Source: Frondihabitans sp. PAMC 28766 (GTDB taxonomy: Bacteria > Actinomycetota > Actinomycetes > Actinomycetales > Microbacteriaceae). Taken from it: a DNA stretch of 64,000 nucleotides. Below, piece by piece: positions 33,044 to 42,657 of this stretch. Below the pieces are notes generated by a model, which did not search any database, was not told the DNA's origin, and saw only the letters and a list, made by a program, of their open reading frames with translations. The position numbers were made by a program, and so were the translations under genes. The stretch's first letter is position 1. Each line of letters opens with the position of its first letter. Location: NCBI RefSeq assembly GCF_001577365.1, contig NZ_CP014515.1, positions 71,615 to 135,614 of the forward strand, given 5' to 3'.

Positions 33044-34528
33044 CTAGCGATGATTTGAAGTGCCGCTTTGGTAGGAGGCGGCGGCAGGCTCGTAGCGCAC
33101 GGGCGGGTACGCCTGCCGCACGAGCGCGCGCAGCGACTCCAGCGAGCTCGAGGTCGGGACGAGACCAGCGGCGCGCGCCTGCACGAGCACGTTGCCGATG
33201 GCGGTGGCCTCGACGGGCCCGGAGAGCACGGTGCGCCCGGTGCGGTCGGCGGTCAGCCGGCAAAGGAGCTCGTTCTGCGAGCCGCCCCCGACGACGTGCA
33301 CCGTCGTGATCTTCCGGCCCGAGAGCGCCTCCGCTTCGTCGAGGGTCCGCGCGTACGCGGCAGCGAGCGATTCGAGGATGCTGCGGACCACCTCGGCGCG
33401 GGTCGACGGGGGCCGAACGCCGTGTTCGACGCACCAGTCCGTGATCCTGCCCGGCATGTCTCCCGGGGGCGTGAAGCGGTCGTCGGCCGCGTCGAAGACC
33501 GCCGCCGGGCCGGTCACGTCTGCCGCGGATGCCAGCAGCGTGGCCAGATCGCTGGAGCGGGAGGCGTCGGAGGCGGCTGCATCCCACCACCGCATCGACT
33601 CGGACAGCAGCCACAACCCCGAGATGTTCTTGAGAAAGCGCACGCGGCCGTCGACGCCGCCCTCGTTCGTGAAGTTCGCTCTCTGCGCAGCGGAAGTCAT
33701 GATCGGCGACGGCACCTCGAGCCCGACCAGCGACCACGTTCCGCTCGAGATGTACGCGGCGTGCTCGTCGTCGAGAGGCACGCCGACGACGGCGGAGGCC
33801 GTGTCGTGCGAACCGACGGTCGTCACGGGTATCGCCCGCCCGCCGCCCAACGACGAGGTGAGGGCCGGAAGGAGCCCACCTATGGTCGTCCCCGGGTCGA
33901 CCAGCGGCGCGAACAGCGACAGCGGAACGCCCGCGGAGGCGAAGATCACAGGATCCCACCCACCCGTCACCGGCGACAGCATTCCCGTGGTCGACGCGTT
34001 GGTCCGCTCGGTCACCTCGACGCCGGTCAGCCAGCGACCGATCAGGTCGGGCATGAGAAGCGCGCGGTCGGCGAGGCCGAGCGTGCCCGCTGCGCGGTCG
34101 GCGGCCAACTGGAACACGGTGTTGAACGGCAGATGCGCCAGCCCGGTACTGGCGTAGAGCGACGCGGCCGAGATCGCCGCGTGCACCGCGGGCACCGCCG
34201 CGGCGTTCCGCTCGTCGCGGTAGTGGTAGGGCAGACCGACCAGGCGGCCCTGCCGCAGCAGACCGTAATCGACGGCCCACGAGTCCACGCCGATCGACGC
34301 GATCTCAGGATCGAAACGACTCGCCGCGGCCAGCCCGTCGCCGACAGCGCTCCACAGCCCGAGGACGTCCCAGTGCAGCCCTCTCGCACCGGAACCCTCG
34401 GGCACCGACACCGGCCGGTTCGCGAACCGCGCCACGTGCTGCAGGCGCAGCTCGTTCGGCGAGACGTGCCCCAGGATCACCCGGCCGCTCGTCGCCCCGA
34501 GGTCGACGGCGGCGACGGTGCCACTCAC
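33044..34528 (-). CDS. rhaB: L-rhamnulokinase
   Basis: A 494-residue FGGY-family kinase that phosphorylates L-rhamnulose to rhamnulose 1-phosphate. It has the N-terminal phosphate-binding loop VAAVDLGATSGRVILG, SIGVDSWAVDYGLL, the NEGG segment FTNEGGVDGRVRFLKNISGL, and the C-terminal HVVGGGSQNELLCRLTADRT adenosine site. All are typical of RhaB. The GTG at 34528 starts eight bases after the rhaD stop. It is the last gene of rhaI-rhaD-rhaB. Confidence 0.95.
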   Translation of the reverse strand: MSGTVAAVDLGATSGRVILGHVSPNELRLQHVARFANRPVSVPEGSGARGLHWDVLGLWSAVGDGLAAASRFDPEIASIGVDSWAVDYGLLRQGRLVGLPYHYRDERNAAAVPAVHAAISAASLYASTGLAHLPFNTVFQLAADRAAGTLGLADRALLMPDLIGRWLTGVEVTERTNASTTGMLSPVTGGWDPVIFASAGVPLSLFAPLVDPGTTIGGLLPALTSSLGGGRAIPVTTVGSHDTASAVVGVPLDDEHAAYISSGTWSLVGLEVPSPIMTSAAQRANFTNEGGVDGRVRFLKNISGLWLLSESMRWWDAAASDASRSSDLATLLASAADVTGPAAVFDAADDRFTPPGDMPGRITDWCVEHGVRPPSTRAEVVRSILESLAAAYARTLDEAEALSGRKITTVHVVGGGSQNELLCRLTADRTGRTVLSGPVEATAIGNVLVQARAAGLVPTSSSLESLRALVRQAYPPVRYEPAAASYQSGTSNHR

Positions 34529-34535
34529 CGGGTGC

Positions 34536-36584
34536 CTAGCGGAGGAACGCGGCGGCGACGCCCGCGTCGACCGGGATGTGCAGCCCGGTCGTGTGCGACA
34601 GGTCACCCGCGGTCAGAACGAACACGGCGTTGGCGACGTTCTCCGGCAGCACCTCGCGCTTGAGCAGGGTTCGCTGAGCGTAGTACTCGCCGAGCTCCTC
34701 CTCGGGAACCCCGTAGACGGCGGCGCGCTTGGCGCCCCAGCCGCCGGCGAAGATCCCCGAGCCGCGGACGACCCCGTCGGGGTTGATGCCGTTGACCTTG
34801 ATGCCGTACTCGCCGAGCTCCGCCGCGAGCAACCGCACCTGGTGCGCCTGGTCGGCCTTCGTCGCCGAGTAGGCGATGTTGTTCGGCCCGGCGAAGACGG
34901 AGTTCTTCGACGAGATGTAGATGATGTCGCCGCCGAGCTCCTGGTCGATCAGCACCTTCGCCGCGGCCCTCGATATCAGGAACGAGCCCTTCGCCATGAC
35001 GTCGTGCTGGAGGTCCCAGTCGGCGACGGTCGTCTCTAGCAGCGACTTCGACAGGCTCAGCCCGGCGTTGTTGACCACGAGGTCCAAGCCACCGAAGGCC
35101 AGAAGGACCTCCTGGATGCCGGCCGCGATCTCGTCCTCGCTGGTGACGTTCGCCTGGATCCCGATCGCGACGTCGGTCGAACCGAGTTCCGCGGCGGCGG
35201 CCTGCGCCTTCGTCAGGTCGAGGTCGGCGATCGCTACGACCGCCCCCTCGGCGGCGAGGCGGGTCGCGATCGCCTTGCCGATGCCGGACGCGGCGCCGGT
35301 CACGAGAGCGATGCGGCCCGCGAGAGCCTTCGGCTTCGGCCGGCGAGCGAGCTTCGCCTCTTCCAGCGCCCAGTACTCGATCCGGAACTTCTCCGCCTCG
35401 TCGATGGGAGCGTAGGTCGAGATGCCCTCGGCACCCCGCATGACGTTGATCGCGTTGAGGTAGAACTCTCCCGCGACGCGAGCGGTCTGCTTGTCGGCCC
35501 CGTACGAGAACATGCCGAAGCCCGGAATCAGGACGATCGCAGGATCCTGCCCTCGGATCGCGGGCGACGCGTCGTCGGCGTTCCGGTCGTAGTAGGCCTG
35601 GTAGTCGGCGCGGTACTCGTCGTGCAGCACCTTGAGGCGCTCGATCGACTCCTCGAGAGTGGCAGTGGACGGTAGATCGAGCAGCAGCGGCTTCACCTTC
35701 GTGCGCAGGAAGTGGTCGGGGCACGACGTGCCGAGTGCGGCGAGCCGCGAGTGCTCGGCGTGCGAGAGGAACTCGAGCACGCGAGCGTCGTCGGTGAAGT
35801 GGCCGACCTTGACCTCGTCGGTCGAGACCAGACCGCGCAGGACCGGCGCGAGAGCCGCGGCCTTCGCACGGCGAGCCGACCCGTCGAGGGGCGCGTAGCC
35901 GTCGAGGGCCGGGCCGAATGGTTCGGCACGGCCGTTGGCGTCGATGTACGCGGCGGCCGTCTGGATGATCCAGAGCGAGTTCGCCTCGGCCTCGTCCGAC
36001 GTGTCGCCCCAGGCGGTGATGCCGTGACCGCCCAGGATCGTGCCGATCGCCTGCGGGTTCGCCGTCTTGATCGCGGCGATGTCCTCGCCGAGCTGCCAGC
36101 CGGGTCGACGCCACGGAACCCAGACGACTCTGTCGCCGAAGATCGTGGTCGTGAGGGCTTCGCCGTCGGCGGAAGTCGCGATCGCGATGCCGGAATCGGG
36201 GTGCAGGTGGTCCACGTGCGCGGCGTCGACGAGACCGTGCATGGCCGTGTCGATCGACGGCGCAGCGCCGCCCTTGCCGTGCAGCGTGAAGTCGAACGCC
36301 GCCACCATCTCGTCTTCGCGGTCGACGCCCGGGTAGACGTTCGACAGGGCGCGGAGGCGGTCCAGCCGGAGCACGGCCAGGCCGCTCTCTTTCAGGGTGC
36401 CGAGGTCGCCGCCGGATCCCTTGACCCAGAGCAGCTCGACCGGCTCACCCGTGACGGGATCGATCTCGGTGCCCTTGGCAGAAGTGTTGCCGCCGGCGTA
36501 GTTCGTGTTCGCAGGATCGGAACCGAGCCGGTTCGACCGAGCGATGAGATCCTGCGCCGTCGTGGTGCCCGTGGTCGTGCTCAT
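34536..36584 (-). CDS. rhaD: Bifunctional rhamnulose-1-phosphate aldolase/lactaldehyde dehydrogenase
   Basis: A 682-residue fusion. Residues 1-400 are a class II aldolase/adducin domain with zinc His in DHLHPDSGIAI and GGHGITAWG, which split rhamnulose 1-phosphate into DHAP and L-lactaldehyde. Residues 430-682 are an SDR with VTGAASGIGKAIA, NNAG, YISSKNSV and YSATKAD, which should oxidise lactaldehyde to lactate. This fused form is usual in Actinobacteria, Bacilli and alpha-proteobacteria, in place of separate RhaD and AldA. It starts three bases after the isomerase stop region. Confidence 0.96.
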   Translation of the reverse strand: MSTTTGTTTAQDLIARSNRLGSDPANTNYAGGNTSAKGTEIDPVTGEPVELLWVKGSGGDLGTLKESGLAVLRLDRLRALSNVYPGVDREDEMVAAFDFTLHGKGGAAPSIDTAMHGLVDAAHVDHLHPDSGIAIATSADGEALTTTIFGDRVVWVPWRRPGWQLGEDIAAIKTANPQAIGTILGGHGITAWGDTSDEAEANSLWIIQTAAAYIDANGRAEPFGPALDGYAPLDGSARRAKAAALAPVLRGLVSTDEVKVGHFTDDARVLEFLSHAEHSRLAALGTSCPDHFLRTKVKPLLLDLPSTATLEESIERLKVLHDEYRADYQAYYDRNADDASPAIRGQDPAIVLIPGFGMFSYGADKQTARVAGEFYLNAINVMRGAEGISTYAPIDEAEKFRIEYWALEEAKLARRPKPKALAGRIALVTGAASGIGKAIATRLAAEGAVVAIADLDLTKAQAAAAELGSTDVAIGIQANVTSEDEIAAGIQEVLLAFGGLDLVVNNAGLSLSKSLLETTVADWDLQHDVMAKGSFLISRAAAKVLIDQELGGDIIYISSKNSVFAGPNNIAYSATKADQAHQVRLLAAELGEYGIKVNGINPDGVVRGSGIFAGGWGAKRAAVYGVPEEELGEYYAQRTLLKREVLPENVANAVFVLTAGDLSHTTGLHIPVDAGVAAAFLR

Positions 36585-36587
36585 CGG

Positions 36588-37754
36588 TCAGGCGCTCCAG
36601 CTCAGCTGCTTGCCGCCGACGCGTTCCGCGGCGAGTTTCTGCTGGTGACCCGACTCGGCATACGCCTTCATCGGGTCAGCCGGCAACCCGCGGCTCTCGC
36701 GCCACTCGGCCAGAGCCGGACGGACATCGGTGTAGAACGCATCCATCAGGATCCCGTTCGCGCCCAGAACATCATGCGACGCCTGCGCCGCCGCGAGGGC
36801 GTCGCCGTCGACGAGCAGCGCGCGCGCCGTCATCTCCTGCACGTTCAGAACCGAGCGGATCTGCCCGGGGATCTTGTCTTCGACGTTGTGGCACTGGTCG
36901 AGCATGAATTGCACGGGCGAGCCGACGTCCAGGCCGCCGCCGTTGATCACCTCGAACAGGATCCGGAACAGCTGGAACGGATCCGCCGCGCCCACGATCA
37001 GGTCGTCGTCGGCGTAGAAACGCGAGTTGAAGTCGAACGAACCGAGCTTCCCGAGGCGCAGCAGCTGCATCACGATGAACTCGATGTTGGTGCCCGGCGC
37101 GTGATGGCCGGTGTCAAGGCACGTGAACGCCTTGTCGCCCAGGGCCGACACCTGCGCGAAGCTGGTGCCCCAGTCCGGAACATCCGTGTGATAGAACGCC
37201 GGCTCGAAGAATTTGTACTCCAGTACCAGGCGCTGGTCGTCGCCGAGGCCTGCGTAGATGACGGCGAGCGAGTCGGCGAGGTGATCCTGGCGAGCGCGGA
37301 GGCTGTCTTGCCCGGGGTAGTTGGTGCCGTCGGCGAGCCAGATTTTGAGGTCGCGCGACCCGGTCTCGGTCATGATCTCGAGGCACCGCAGGTGGTGGTC
37401 GATCGCCTTCTGACGGATGGCCGCGTCGGAGTGCGCGAGGCTTCCGAACTTGTACTCGTCATCCTGGAAGGTGTTGGAGTTGACCGTGCCGAGCTCGACG
37501 CCGAGGTCGTTCGCGTACGACTTGAGGCCGGCCCAGTCATCGACGAGGTCCCACGGGATGTGCAGCGCGACCGCGGGAGCGAGGCCGGTCAGCTCGTTGA
37601 CCTTGGCCGCGTCGGCGATCTTCTCCTCCGGCGTCCGCGGCGTGCCCGGCGTGCCGAAGACCTTGAAGCGGGTGCCCGAGTTGCCGAACGCCCAGCTCGG
37701 GAGCTCGATGCCCTGACGCTCGAGGATCGGCGCGATATCGGCGAAATTGGTCAT
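36588..37754 (-). CDS. rhaI: L-rhamnose isomerase (RhaI type)
   Basis: A 388-residue TIM-barrel isomerase converting L-rhamnose to L-rhamnulose. It is of the Pseudomonas-type (RhaI) rather than the E. coli RhaA type: FGNSGTRFKVFGTPGTPRTP near the start, VALHIPWDLVDD, LEYKFFEPAFYHTDV, CLDTGHHAPGTN and FDFNSRFYADDD. These hold the metal-binding Glu, His and Asp residues. The ATG at 37754 has better SD spacing than the one at 37766. It is the first gene of the operon and has a LacI-type operator directly upstream. Confidence 0.95.
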   Translation of the reverse strand: MTNFADIAPILERQGIELPSWAFGNSGTRFKVFGTPGTPRTPEEKIADAAKVNELTGLAPAVALHIPWDLVDDWAGLKSYANDLGVELGTVNSNTFQDDEYKFGSLAHSDAAIRQKAIDHHLRCLEIMTETGSRDLKIWLADGTNYPGQDSLRARQDHLADSLAVIYAGLGDDQRLVLEYKFFEPAFYHTDVPDWGTSFAQVSALGDKAFTCLDTGHHAPGTNIEFIVMQLLRLGKLGSFDFNSRFYADDDLIVGAADPFQLFRILFEVINGGGLDVGSPVQFMLDQCHNVEDKIPGQIRSVLNVQEMTARALLVDGDALAAAQASHDVLGANGILMDAFYTDVRPALAEWRESRGLPADPMKAYAESGHQQKLAAERVGGKQLSWSA

Positions 37755-37775
37755 TAGGTATTCCATTCCTACGGT

Positions 37776-37789
37776 CTGAATCGTTTCAG
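37776..37789. promoter_or_regulatory. LacI-type operator at rhaI
   Basis: CTGAATCGTTTCAG lies 22 bases before the rhaI start. On the minus strand a promoter TTGAAA-18-TAAGAT precedes it (between about 37833 and 37804), so bound repressor would block early transcription. It matches the operators at 45821 and 46053 at 13 of 14 positions. Confidence 0.75.
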
Positions 37790-37800
37790 GTAACTGGGCC

Positions 37801-37851
37801 TTGATCTTACGGGCGAGAGACCAGTATTTTCAAGTAGTTCTGAAACGATCA
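37801..37851 (+). promoter_or_regulatory. Promoter and operator of the divergent lacI gene
   Basis: TTGATC (37801), an 18-base spacer, and TATTTT (37825-37830) form a sigma-70-type promoter. TGAAACGATCA (37841-37851) follows at the start-site region. The same short region serves both rhaI and the regulator, suggesting autoregulation. Confidence 0.65.
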
Positions 37852-37904
37852 AAAAGTCGTCGGTCACATTTCCGGTTTTCGCCGATAGCCACAGAAGGAG
37901 ACAC

Positions 37905-38921
37905 ATGGGGTCGTCGAGCATTCGAGATGTTGCGGCACTCGCTCAAGTGTCGGTGAGCACAGTGTCGAACGTCTTGAACCACCCCGAGAGGGTCTCGCCG
38001 ACGACCATGCGGCGTGTCCAGGACGCCGCCGCCAAGGTAGGTTTTGTTCGCAGTGATGCTGCTCGTCAACTGGGAAGCGGGGCAAGTGCTTGCATCGGGT
38101 TGGTTTTGCCCGACCCTGGTATGCCGTACTACGCGGAATTAGCCCGCGGGGCAGAGCTCGAAGCGGCGCGATCCGGCTTCTCGCTGCTTGTCGGGGCGGC
38201 GCATCACGATCTCGAGCGAGAGGGTCTCTACCTCGACTTTTTCCATTCACAACGCGTTCGTGGCATCGTGATGTCGGCGACGGAGAATCCGCGTCGGCTG
38301 GAAGAGCTGCGTCGACGAGGAATCTCGGCCGTTCTTATCGATACCGCGGGTCCAGCATCCCCGTTTTCTTCTGTATCTATTGATGATGTCGCGGGAGGTC
38401 AGTTGGCGGTTGAGCATCTTCTCGATGAGGGAAAGCGGCGGATTGCGTTCCTCGGAGGCCTTTTATCCTCGGCTCCGGTGGCGGCGCGATTGCGGGGCGC
38501 GATGCAGGCAGTAGCAGCCTGTCCCGGTGCGGAGCTTCAGGTCATATCGACGAGTGGCCTGACCGTTCTGGCAGGGCGCTGTGCCGGGGAAGAGATCGCC
38601 TCGCGTCCCGCTTGCGAGCGGCCGGACGGCGTTTTTTGCGCCGACGACCTCCTCGGGATCGGCGTGCTACAAGGCCTTTGCGAATTGGCGGAGGTCGCCG
38701 TTCCTGGGGAGGTCGCGGTGGTGGGCTTCGACGACATCCCTCTCGCGCAATCGACGGTTATCCCTTTGTCATCGGTCCGGCGACCGGGTGAGATGATCGG
38801 TCGGATGAGTGTGGAGCTGCTGCTGGCCGAGGTCGAGGACGGCGCGAGAATTGTTCCGCGGCACATTTCGTGCCTTCCTCGAATTGTCGTTCGGTCATCG
38901 ACTGTGGCGCGATCGGTGTGA
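37905..38921 (+). CDS. LacI-family transcriptional regulator (rhamnose island), 1
   Basis: A 338-residue LacI-type repressor. The HTH is SIRDVAALAQVSVSTVSNVL, followed by the hinge helix with AARQLGSG and a periplasmic-binding-like sugar domain (IGLVLPDPGMPYYAELARGA, FCADDLLGIGVLQGL, VVGFDDIPLAQSTVIPLSSV). It is divergent from rhaI across a shared operator region. It most likely represses the rha operon and perhaps the whole TGAAACG regulon, with rhamnose or a rhamnose disaccharide as inducer. Confidence 0.93.
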   Translation: MGSSSIRDVAALAQVSVSTVSNVLNHPERVSPTTMRRVQDAAAKVGFVRSDAARQLGSGASACIGLVLPDPGMPYYAELARGAELEAARSGFSLLVGAAHHDLEREGLYLDFFHSQRVRGIVMSATENPRRLEELRRRGISAVLIDTAGPASPFSSVSIDDVAGGQLAVEHLLDEGKRRIAFLGGLLSSAPVAARLRGAMQAVAACPGAELQVISTSGLTVLAGRCAGEEIASRPACERPDGVFCADDLLGIGVLQGLCELAEVAVPGEVAVVGFDDIPLAQSTVIPLSSVRRPGEMIGRMSVELLLAEVEDGARIVPRHISCLPRIVVRSSTVARSV

Positions 38922-38956
38922 CGGATGGCTCCGTCGGGCTGACGTGGCTCAGGCGT

Positions 38957-39961
38957 TCACGTGGTGCTGTCTCGGATGATGAGTTCCGGTTGCAGCAAGT
39001 GGCGACCGTGCTGATGAGCCTCGTCACCATCGATCTCCTCCTCGAGGAGGTCGAGGGCGGCGCGCGCGAGGGATGCGCGCGGCTGACGGATTGTTGTTAG
39101 GGGCACGATCGTGGATGCTGCGAAGTCGATGTCGTCGTAGCCGACGATCGCGATGTCGTCCGGCACGGAAAGACGCCCGTCGACGTTGAGGGTTTGGAGC
39201 AGGCCGATGGCGAGAAGGTCGTTGGTTGCGAAGACGGCGTCGGGCCGGTCCTGTTCTGGCAGGGCGAGGATACGCTCCGCGACGTTCCGGCCTTCTTCGA
39301 CGGTGAGGTCGCTTGTTTCCATGATCGACAGGGTGACGTCATGGTTGTCGCGGGCCGCCCGAGAGGCGCCGGCGACGCGGTCGCCGATCTGCGCTAACGG
39401 GCCTCCGGCGATGACCAGCCGGCGGCGTCCGGTCTCGATGAGATGCCGTACGGCGAGGTATCCGCCGGCGTCACCGTCGAGGCCGACGGAGCAGACCTCA
39501 CGGGAGTCGACGTTGCTGTCAAAGAGCACGACGGGTGTCCCGTTCGCACGTAAACGGGCCAACCGCGGGGTCATGCCATGCTGGGGAACGATGAGAAGCC
39601 CGCGGACTCGTTGTTCGTCGAACAGGTCGATGTAGCGTTGTTCGCGAGCGGGATTCTGGTCGCTGGAGCCGATGACGACGGTGTGTCCGGCGGTTTCGGC
39701 GGCCGCCTCCAGTTCGTGGGCGAGGCCGGCGAAAAAGGGGTTGGCCACGTTGACAACGACTAGGCCGATGGCGGTGCCGCGACCCATGCGCAGTTGCCGA
39801 GCGAGGCCGTTGCGGACAAAGCCGAGTTCTTTGATGGTGGCTTGAACCTTGGCCAGGGTTGGCGTGCTGACCTGGTCGGGGTAGTTCAGCACATTGGAGA
39901 CGGTTCCGACGGACACGCCGGCCGCCCGGGCCACATCACGAATGCCGACGTTGGACCTCAT
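38957..39961 (-). CDS. LacI-family transcriptional regulator (rhamnoside transport operon), 2
   Basis: A 334-residue LacI-type protein starting at the ATG with GGAGG upstream. HTH GIRDVARAAGVSVGTVSNVL, sugar domain IGLVVVNVANPFFAGLAHEL and VGYDDIDFAASTIVPLTTIR. It is the last gene of the binding protein-permease-permease-GH78 operon and so is produced together with the importer. The recognition helices of the two LacI proteins are very alike (VSVSTVSNVLN and VSVGTVSNVLN), so they may share operators. Confidence 0.93.
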   Translation of the reverse strand: MRSNVGIRDVARAAGVSVGTVSNVLNYPDQVSTPTLAKVQATIKELGFVRNGLARQLRMGRGTAIGLVVVNVANPFFAGLAHELEAAAETAGHTVVIGSSDQNPAREQRYIDLFDEQRVRGLLIVPQHGMTPRLARLRANGTPVVLFDSNVDSREVCSVGLDGDAGGYLAVRHLIETGRRRLVIAGGPLAQIGDRVAGASRAARDNHDVTLSIMETSDLTVEEGRNVAERILALPEQDRPDAVFATNDLLAIGLLQTLNVDGRLSVPDDIAIVGYDDIDFAASTIVPLTTIRQPRASLARAALDLLEEEIDGDEAHQHGRHLLQPELIIRDSTT

Positions 39962-40014
39962 CTCTTCGCTCCTCCGCGTCGGATTTAGTTCGCCAGATGG
40001 ACGGTCCGGACCCT

Positions 40015-42651
40015 TCATCCGAGTCGCTGTTGATTTTCTGGCTGAACCAAGGACGCGTCGAACTGTATGTCGCTATTGAAACGGTGGTGTCCGTGTTCGA
40101 TGCCGTCAAACACGGCACCATCCGGTAACTGTACCGTTGCGGTGACGCCGACCGGGATGTCGACCTCCACATGAAATTGACCGATGCGAGCGGTCCAAGA
40201 TGTCTGGATCGGGCCGTACGGCGACTCATAGCTCATCCGGGCGCTCGTCACCTCGTCGCTAGGAAGAGGTGCGACGCGCACCTCGCGCGCTCCCGGCGCG
40301 ACCGGTGAAATGCCGCCAATGTGTTCGTGCATCCAGCTGGCGACGGCGCCGAAGGCGTAATGGTTGAACGAGGTCATCGTCCCGGGGTTGACAGATCCGT
40401 CCGGTTGCAAGCTGTCCCATCGTTCCCAGATTGTGGTCGCGCCGAGATCGACCGCGTACAACCACCCCGGGAATTCGCGGTTGGTCAGCATGCGGTAGGC
40501 ATCATCCGAGCGCCCGATACTCGTCAGCGCTTGCAGGACGACGGGAGTGCCAAGGAATCCGGTGGCAACGGTGAAGCCCTGCGATTCGACAAGTTCCGCA
40601 AGGCGACGGCCGGCGAGGTCTTGGATCCTGGGCGCCCGGAGGATCCCCCAGGCCAAGGCCAATGCGTAGACGGTTTGGCAGTCGCTGGCAACCCGACCCT
40701 GAGCATCCACGTAATTGTTGCAGAACGCGTCCCTGATGCCGTCCGCCATATCCGCGTACCGCTTGGCATCGCTCGTGTTGTCGAGGACCGCGGCGACTTG
40801 AGCAAGGATGTCAGTGGAGTGGAAGAACGATGCCGTGGCGACGACGTCCGGGTCTGCTTGGGCGGCGGCGGGCTCGTCTGGGGGGGCCAGTGGGTCAAGC
40901 CAGTCGCCGAGCTGTTCCCCGCCGGTCCACAACAGCGTGTCACCGGCGAGGGATCGCACCCGTTCAACCCATGCGGTCATGCTTGGGTATTGTCGCCGCA
41001 ACACGTCAAGGTCGCCATAGCGCTGATAGAGCACCCAGGGAACGATGACCGCGGCATCGCCCCATCCGGCCAGGGGCTGCTCCGTGGGGAAAACGCGCGG
41101 CACGACGGCGGGGACGGTTCCATCCTCCAGTTGGTCGACGGCGAGGCTTTCTACCCATTCGTTGAGGAAGCGGGAGACGTCGAACAAGGTGGTGGCGGTG
41201 GGGGCGAAAACTTGGGCGTCTCCGGTCCAGCCCAGCCTTTCATCTCGTTGAGGACAGTCGGTCGGAATGTCAAGGAAGTTGCCGACCATGCTGTTCACCA
41301 CATTACGGTGGAGCTGATTCAATCCGGGATGGGAGGTGTCCAAGGATGCTGTTGGGGTGAGGGCGCTTCCCACGACAACCGCCTCGAGGTCCAGAAGGGC
41401 ACCTTCGGGTAGGCCGCTGATCTCGATGTAGCGGAAACCGTGATAGGTCAGCTGAGGTTCAAGGAACTCGTCGCCCGAGCCGGCGAGGTAGTACCTGTCC
41501 GTGGCTTCGGCGGAGCGGAGGGGCCTGACGGAGAGCTCGCCGTTCTCTAGCACCTCGGCATGGCGCACCGTGATCAAATCCCCGTGGTTGCCGCGGACAC
41601 GGAGCCGAGCCCAGCCCACGACATTGCGGCCGACGTCCGCCACAATTGTCGCGCCCTTACGGCTGATTTGGAGGGGTTTCAGGGCCTCGAGTTCGCGGAC
41701 GGGTGGTGCGGTCGCGAGCTGCACACGGCCCACTGGGGCGGTCGAATACGTCACCGGGGTCGTCAGCGTCGGCGAGGATGAACGGCGTAAGTCGGTGGTT
41801 TGACCGTCGTAGAAATCGTTGGCAAGTACTTGCGAACTTCCGGCGGCCCATGAGTCGTCTGTGCCGATCGTTATCTGGCGGCCATCGGCGTAGGTCAATT
41901 CCAGCTGGCAGAGCAACGCGAGGTCGTCGCCGTAGAACGCATCCCGGTGGATTGGGAGCGACGCGATCCGCCCCCGGTACCACCCATTGCCCAACAAAGC
42001 TGCGACGTCAACCGGTCCGGCGGAAAGCATTTCCGTGACGTTGTAACTGCGGAAACGGATGAGACGGTCGTACGTCGTCCAGCCCGGCACGAATTGGTCC
42101 TCTCCGACGCGCTGACCATTCAGGTAGATCACCGCAATGCCGAGGGCGGACAGGTGCAATCGTGCGGAGGTGAGGCCCTCGTCAACGAGGAAGGTGGTGC
42201 CGATGATCGGTGCGGGATCCTGGGACGTGGCACCTGACACGGGGGTGATCCAGTGCGCCGTCCAGTCGGACGGGTCCAGGGGCGAGACTTCGATCGCGGA
42301 CCCGGGACTCCACTTGCTGAAGGGGCCCTCGCCCGTCACTCGGACCCGGACTGTGACGCGCTCGCGCGCGGCCAGCGTCGGAAAAGGCCATGACACGAGC
42401 ACTTGCTGGTCGCCATTGAGGGTGGCGGTGCGTCGTCGCCCATCTGCGTAGTGGGCTTCGATCTCGGCCCGGCGCTGCCGCCAACCGGATGGCGCGCCCG
42501 TGATCCGCCAGCTCAGCCTTGGCTGGGTCGCATGGACGAATGTCAGCGGGTCCTCAGCTGGTCGGGTGGGTGGGGACGCGTTCGTTTGTTCGATGACCAT
42601 GGGTGCTAGAATTTGCGGCCGCTCCGCTCGGACGGCAGTGTGTGTCTCCAC
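40015..42651 (-). CDS. Alpha-L-rhamnosidase, GH78
   Basis: An 878-residue intracellular-type enzyme without a signal peptide. It has an N-terminal Ig-like region with LSWRITGAPSGWRQ, a beta-sandwich domain (GIAVIYLNGQRVGEDQFVPG), and the (alpha/alpha)6 barrel with DCPQRDERLGWTGDAQVFAP (general acid Glu) and TIWERWDSLQPDGS (base Glu). The C-terminal beta domain follows. It should release terminal rhamnose from imported oligosaccharides. The GTG start overlaps the SD region of the permease stop, so it is cotranslated with the importer. Confidence 0.95.
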   Translation of the reverse strand: METHTAVRAERPQILAPMVIEQTNASPPTRPAEDPLTFVHATQPRLSWRITGAPSGWRQRRAEIEAHYADGRRRTATLNGDQQVLVSWPFPTLAARERVTVRVRVTGEGPFSKWSPGSAIEVSPLDPSDWTAHWITPVSGATSQDPAPIIGTTFLVDEGLTSARLHLSALGIAVIYLNGQRVGEDQFVPGWTTYDRLIRFRSYNVTEMLSAGPVDVAALLGNGWYRGRIASLPIHRDAFYGDDLALLCQLELTYADGRQITIGTDDSWAAGSSQVLANDFYDGQTTDLRRSSSPTLTTPVTYSTAPVGRVQLATAPPVRELEALKPLQISRKGATIVADVGRNVVGWARLRVRGNHGDLITVRHAEVLENGELSVRPLRSAEATDRYYLAGSGDEFLEPQLTYHGFRYIEISGLPEGALLDLEAVVVGSALTPTASLDTSHPGLNQLHRNVVNSMVGNFLDIPTDCPQRDERLGWTGDAQVFAPTATTLFDVSRFLNEWVESLAVDQLEDGTVPAVVPRVFPTEQPLAGWGDAAVIVPWVLYQRYGDLDVLRRQYPSMTAWVERVRSLAGDTLLWTGGEQLGDWLDPLAPPDEPAAAQADPDVVATASFFHSTDILAQVAAVLDNTSDAKRYADMADGIRDAFCNNYVDAQGRVASDCQTVYALALAWGILRAPRIQDLAGRRLAELVESQGFTVATGFLGTPVVLQALTSIGRSDDAYRMLTNREFPGWLYAVDLGATTIWERWDSLQPDGSVNPGTMTSFNHYAFGAVASWMHEHIGGISPVAPGAREVRVAPLPSDEVTSARMSYESPYGPIQTSWTARIGQFHVEVDIPVGVTATVQLPDGAVFDGIEHGHHRFNSDIQFDASLVQPENQQRLG

Positions 42652-42657
42652 CAGCTG

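Noticed and set aside
32976..34280. A 434-codon Arg-rich frame overlapping rhaB
   Set aside because: It is an alternative frame of the rhamnulokinase gene, which has full family motifs in its own frame.
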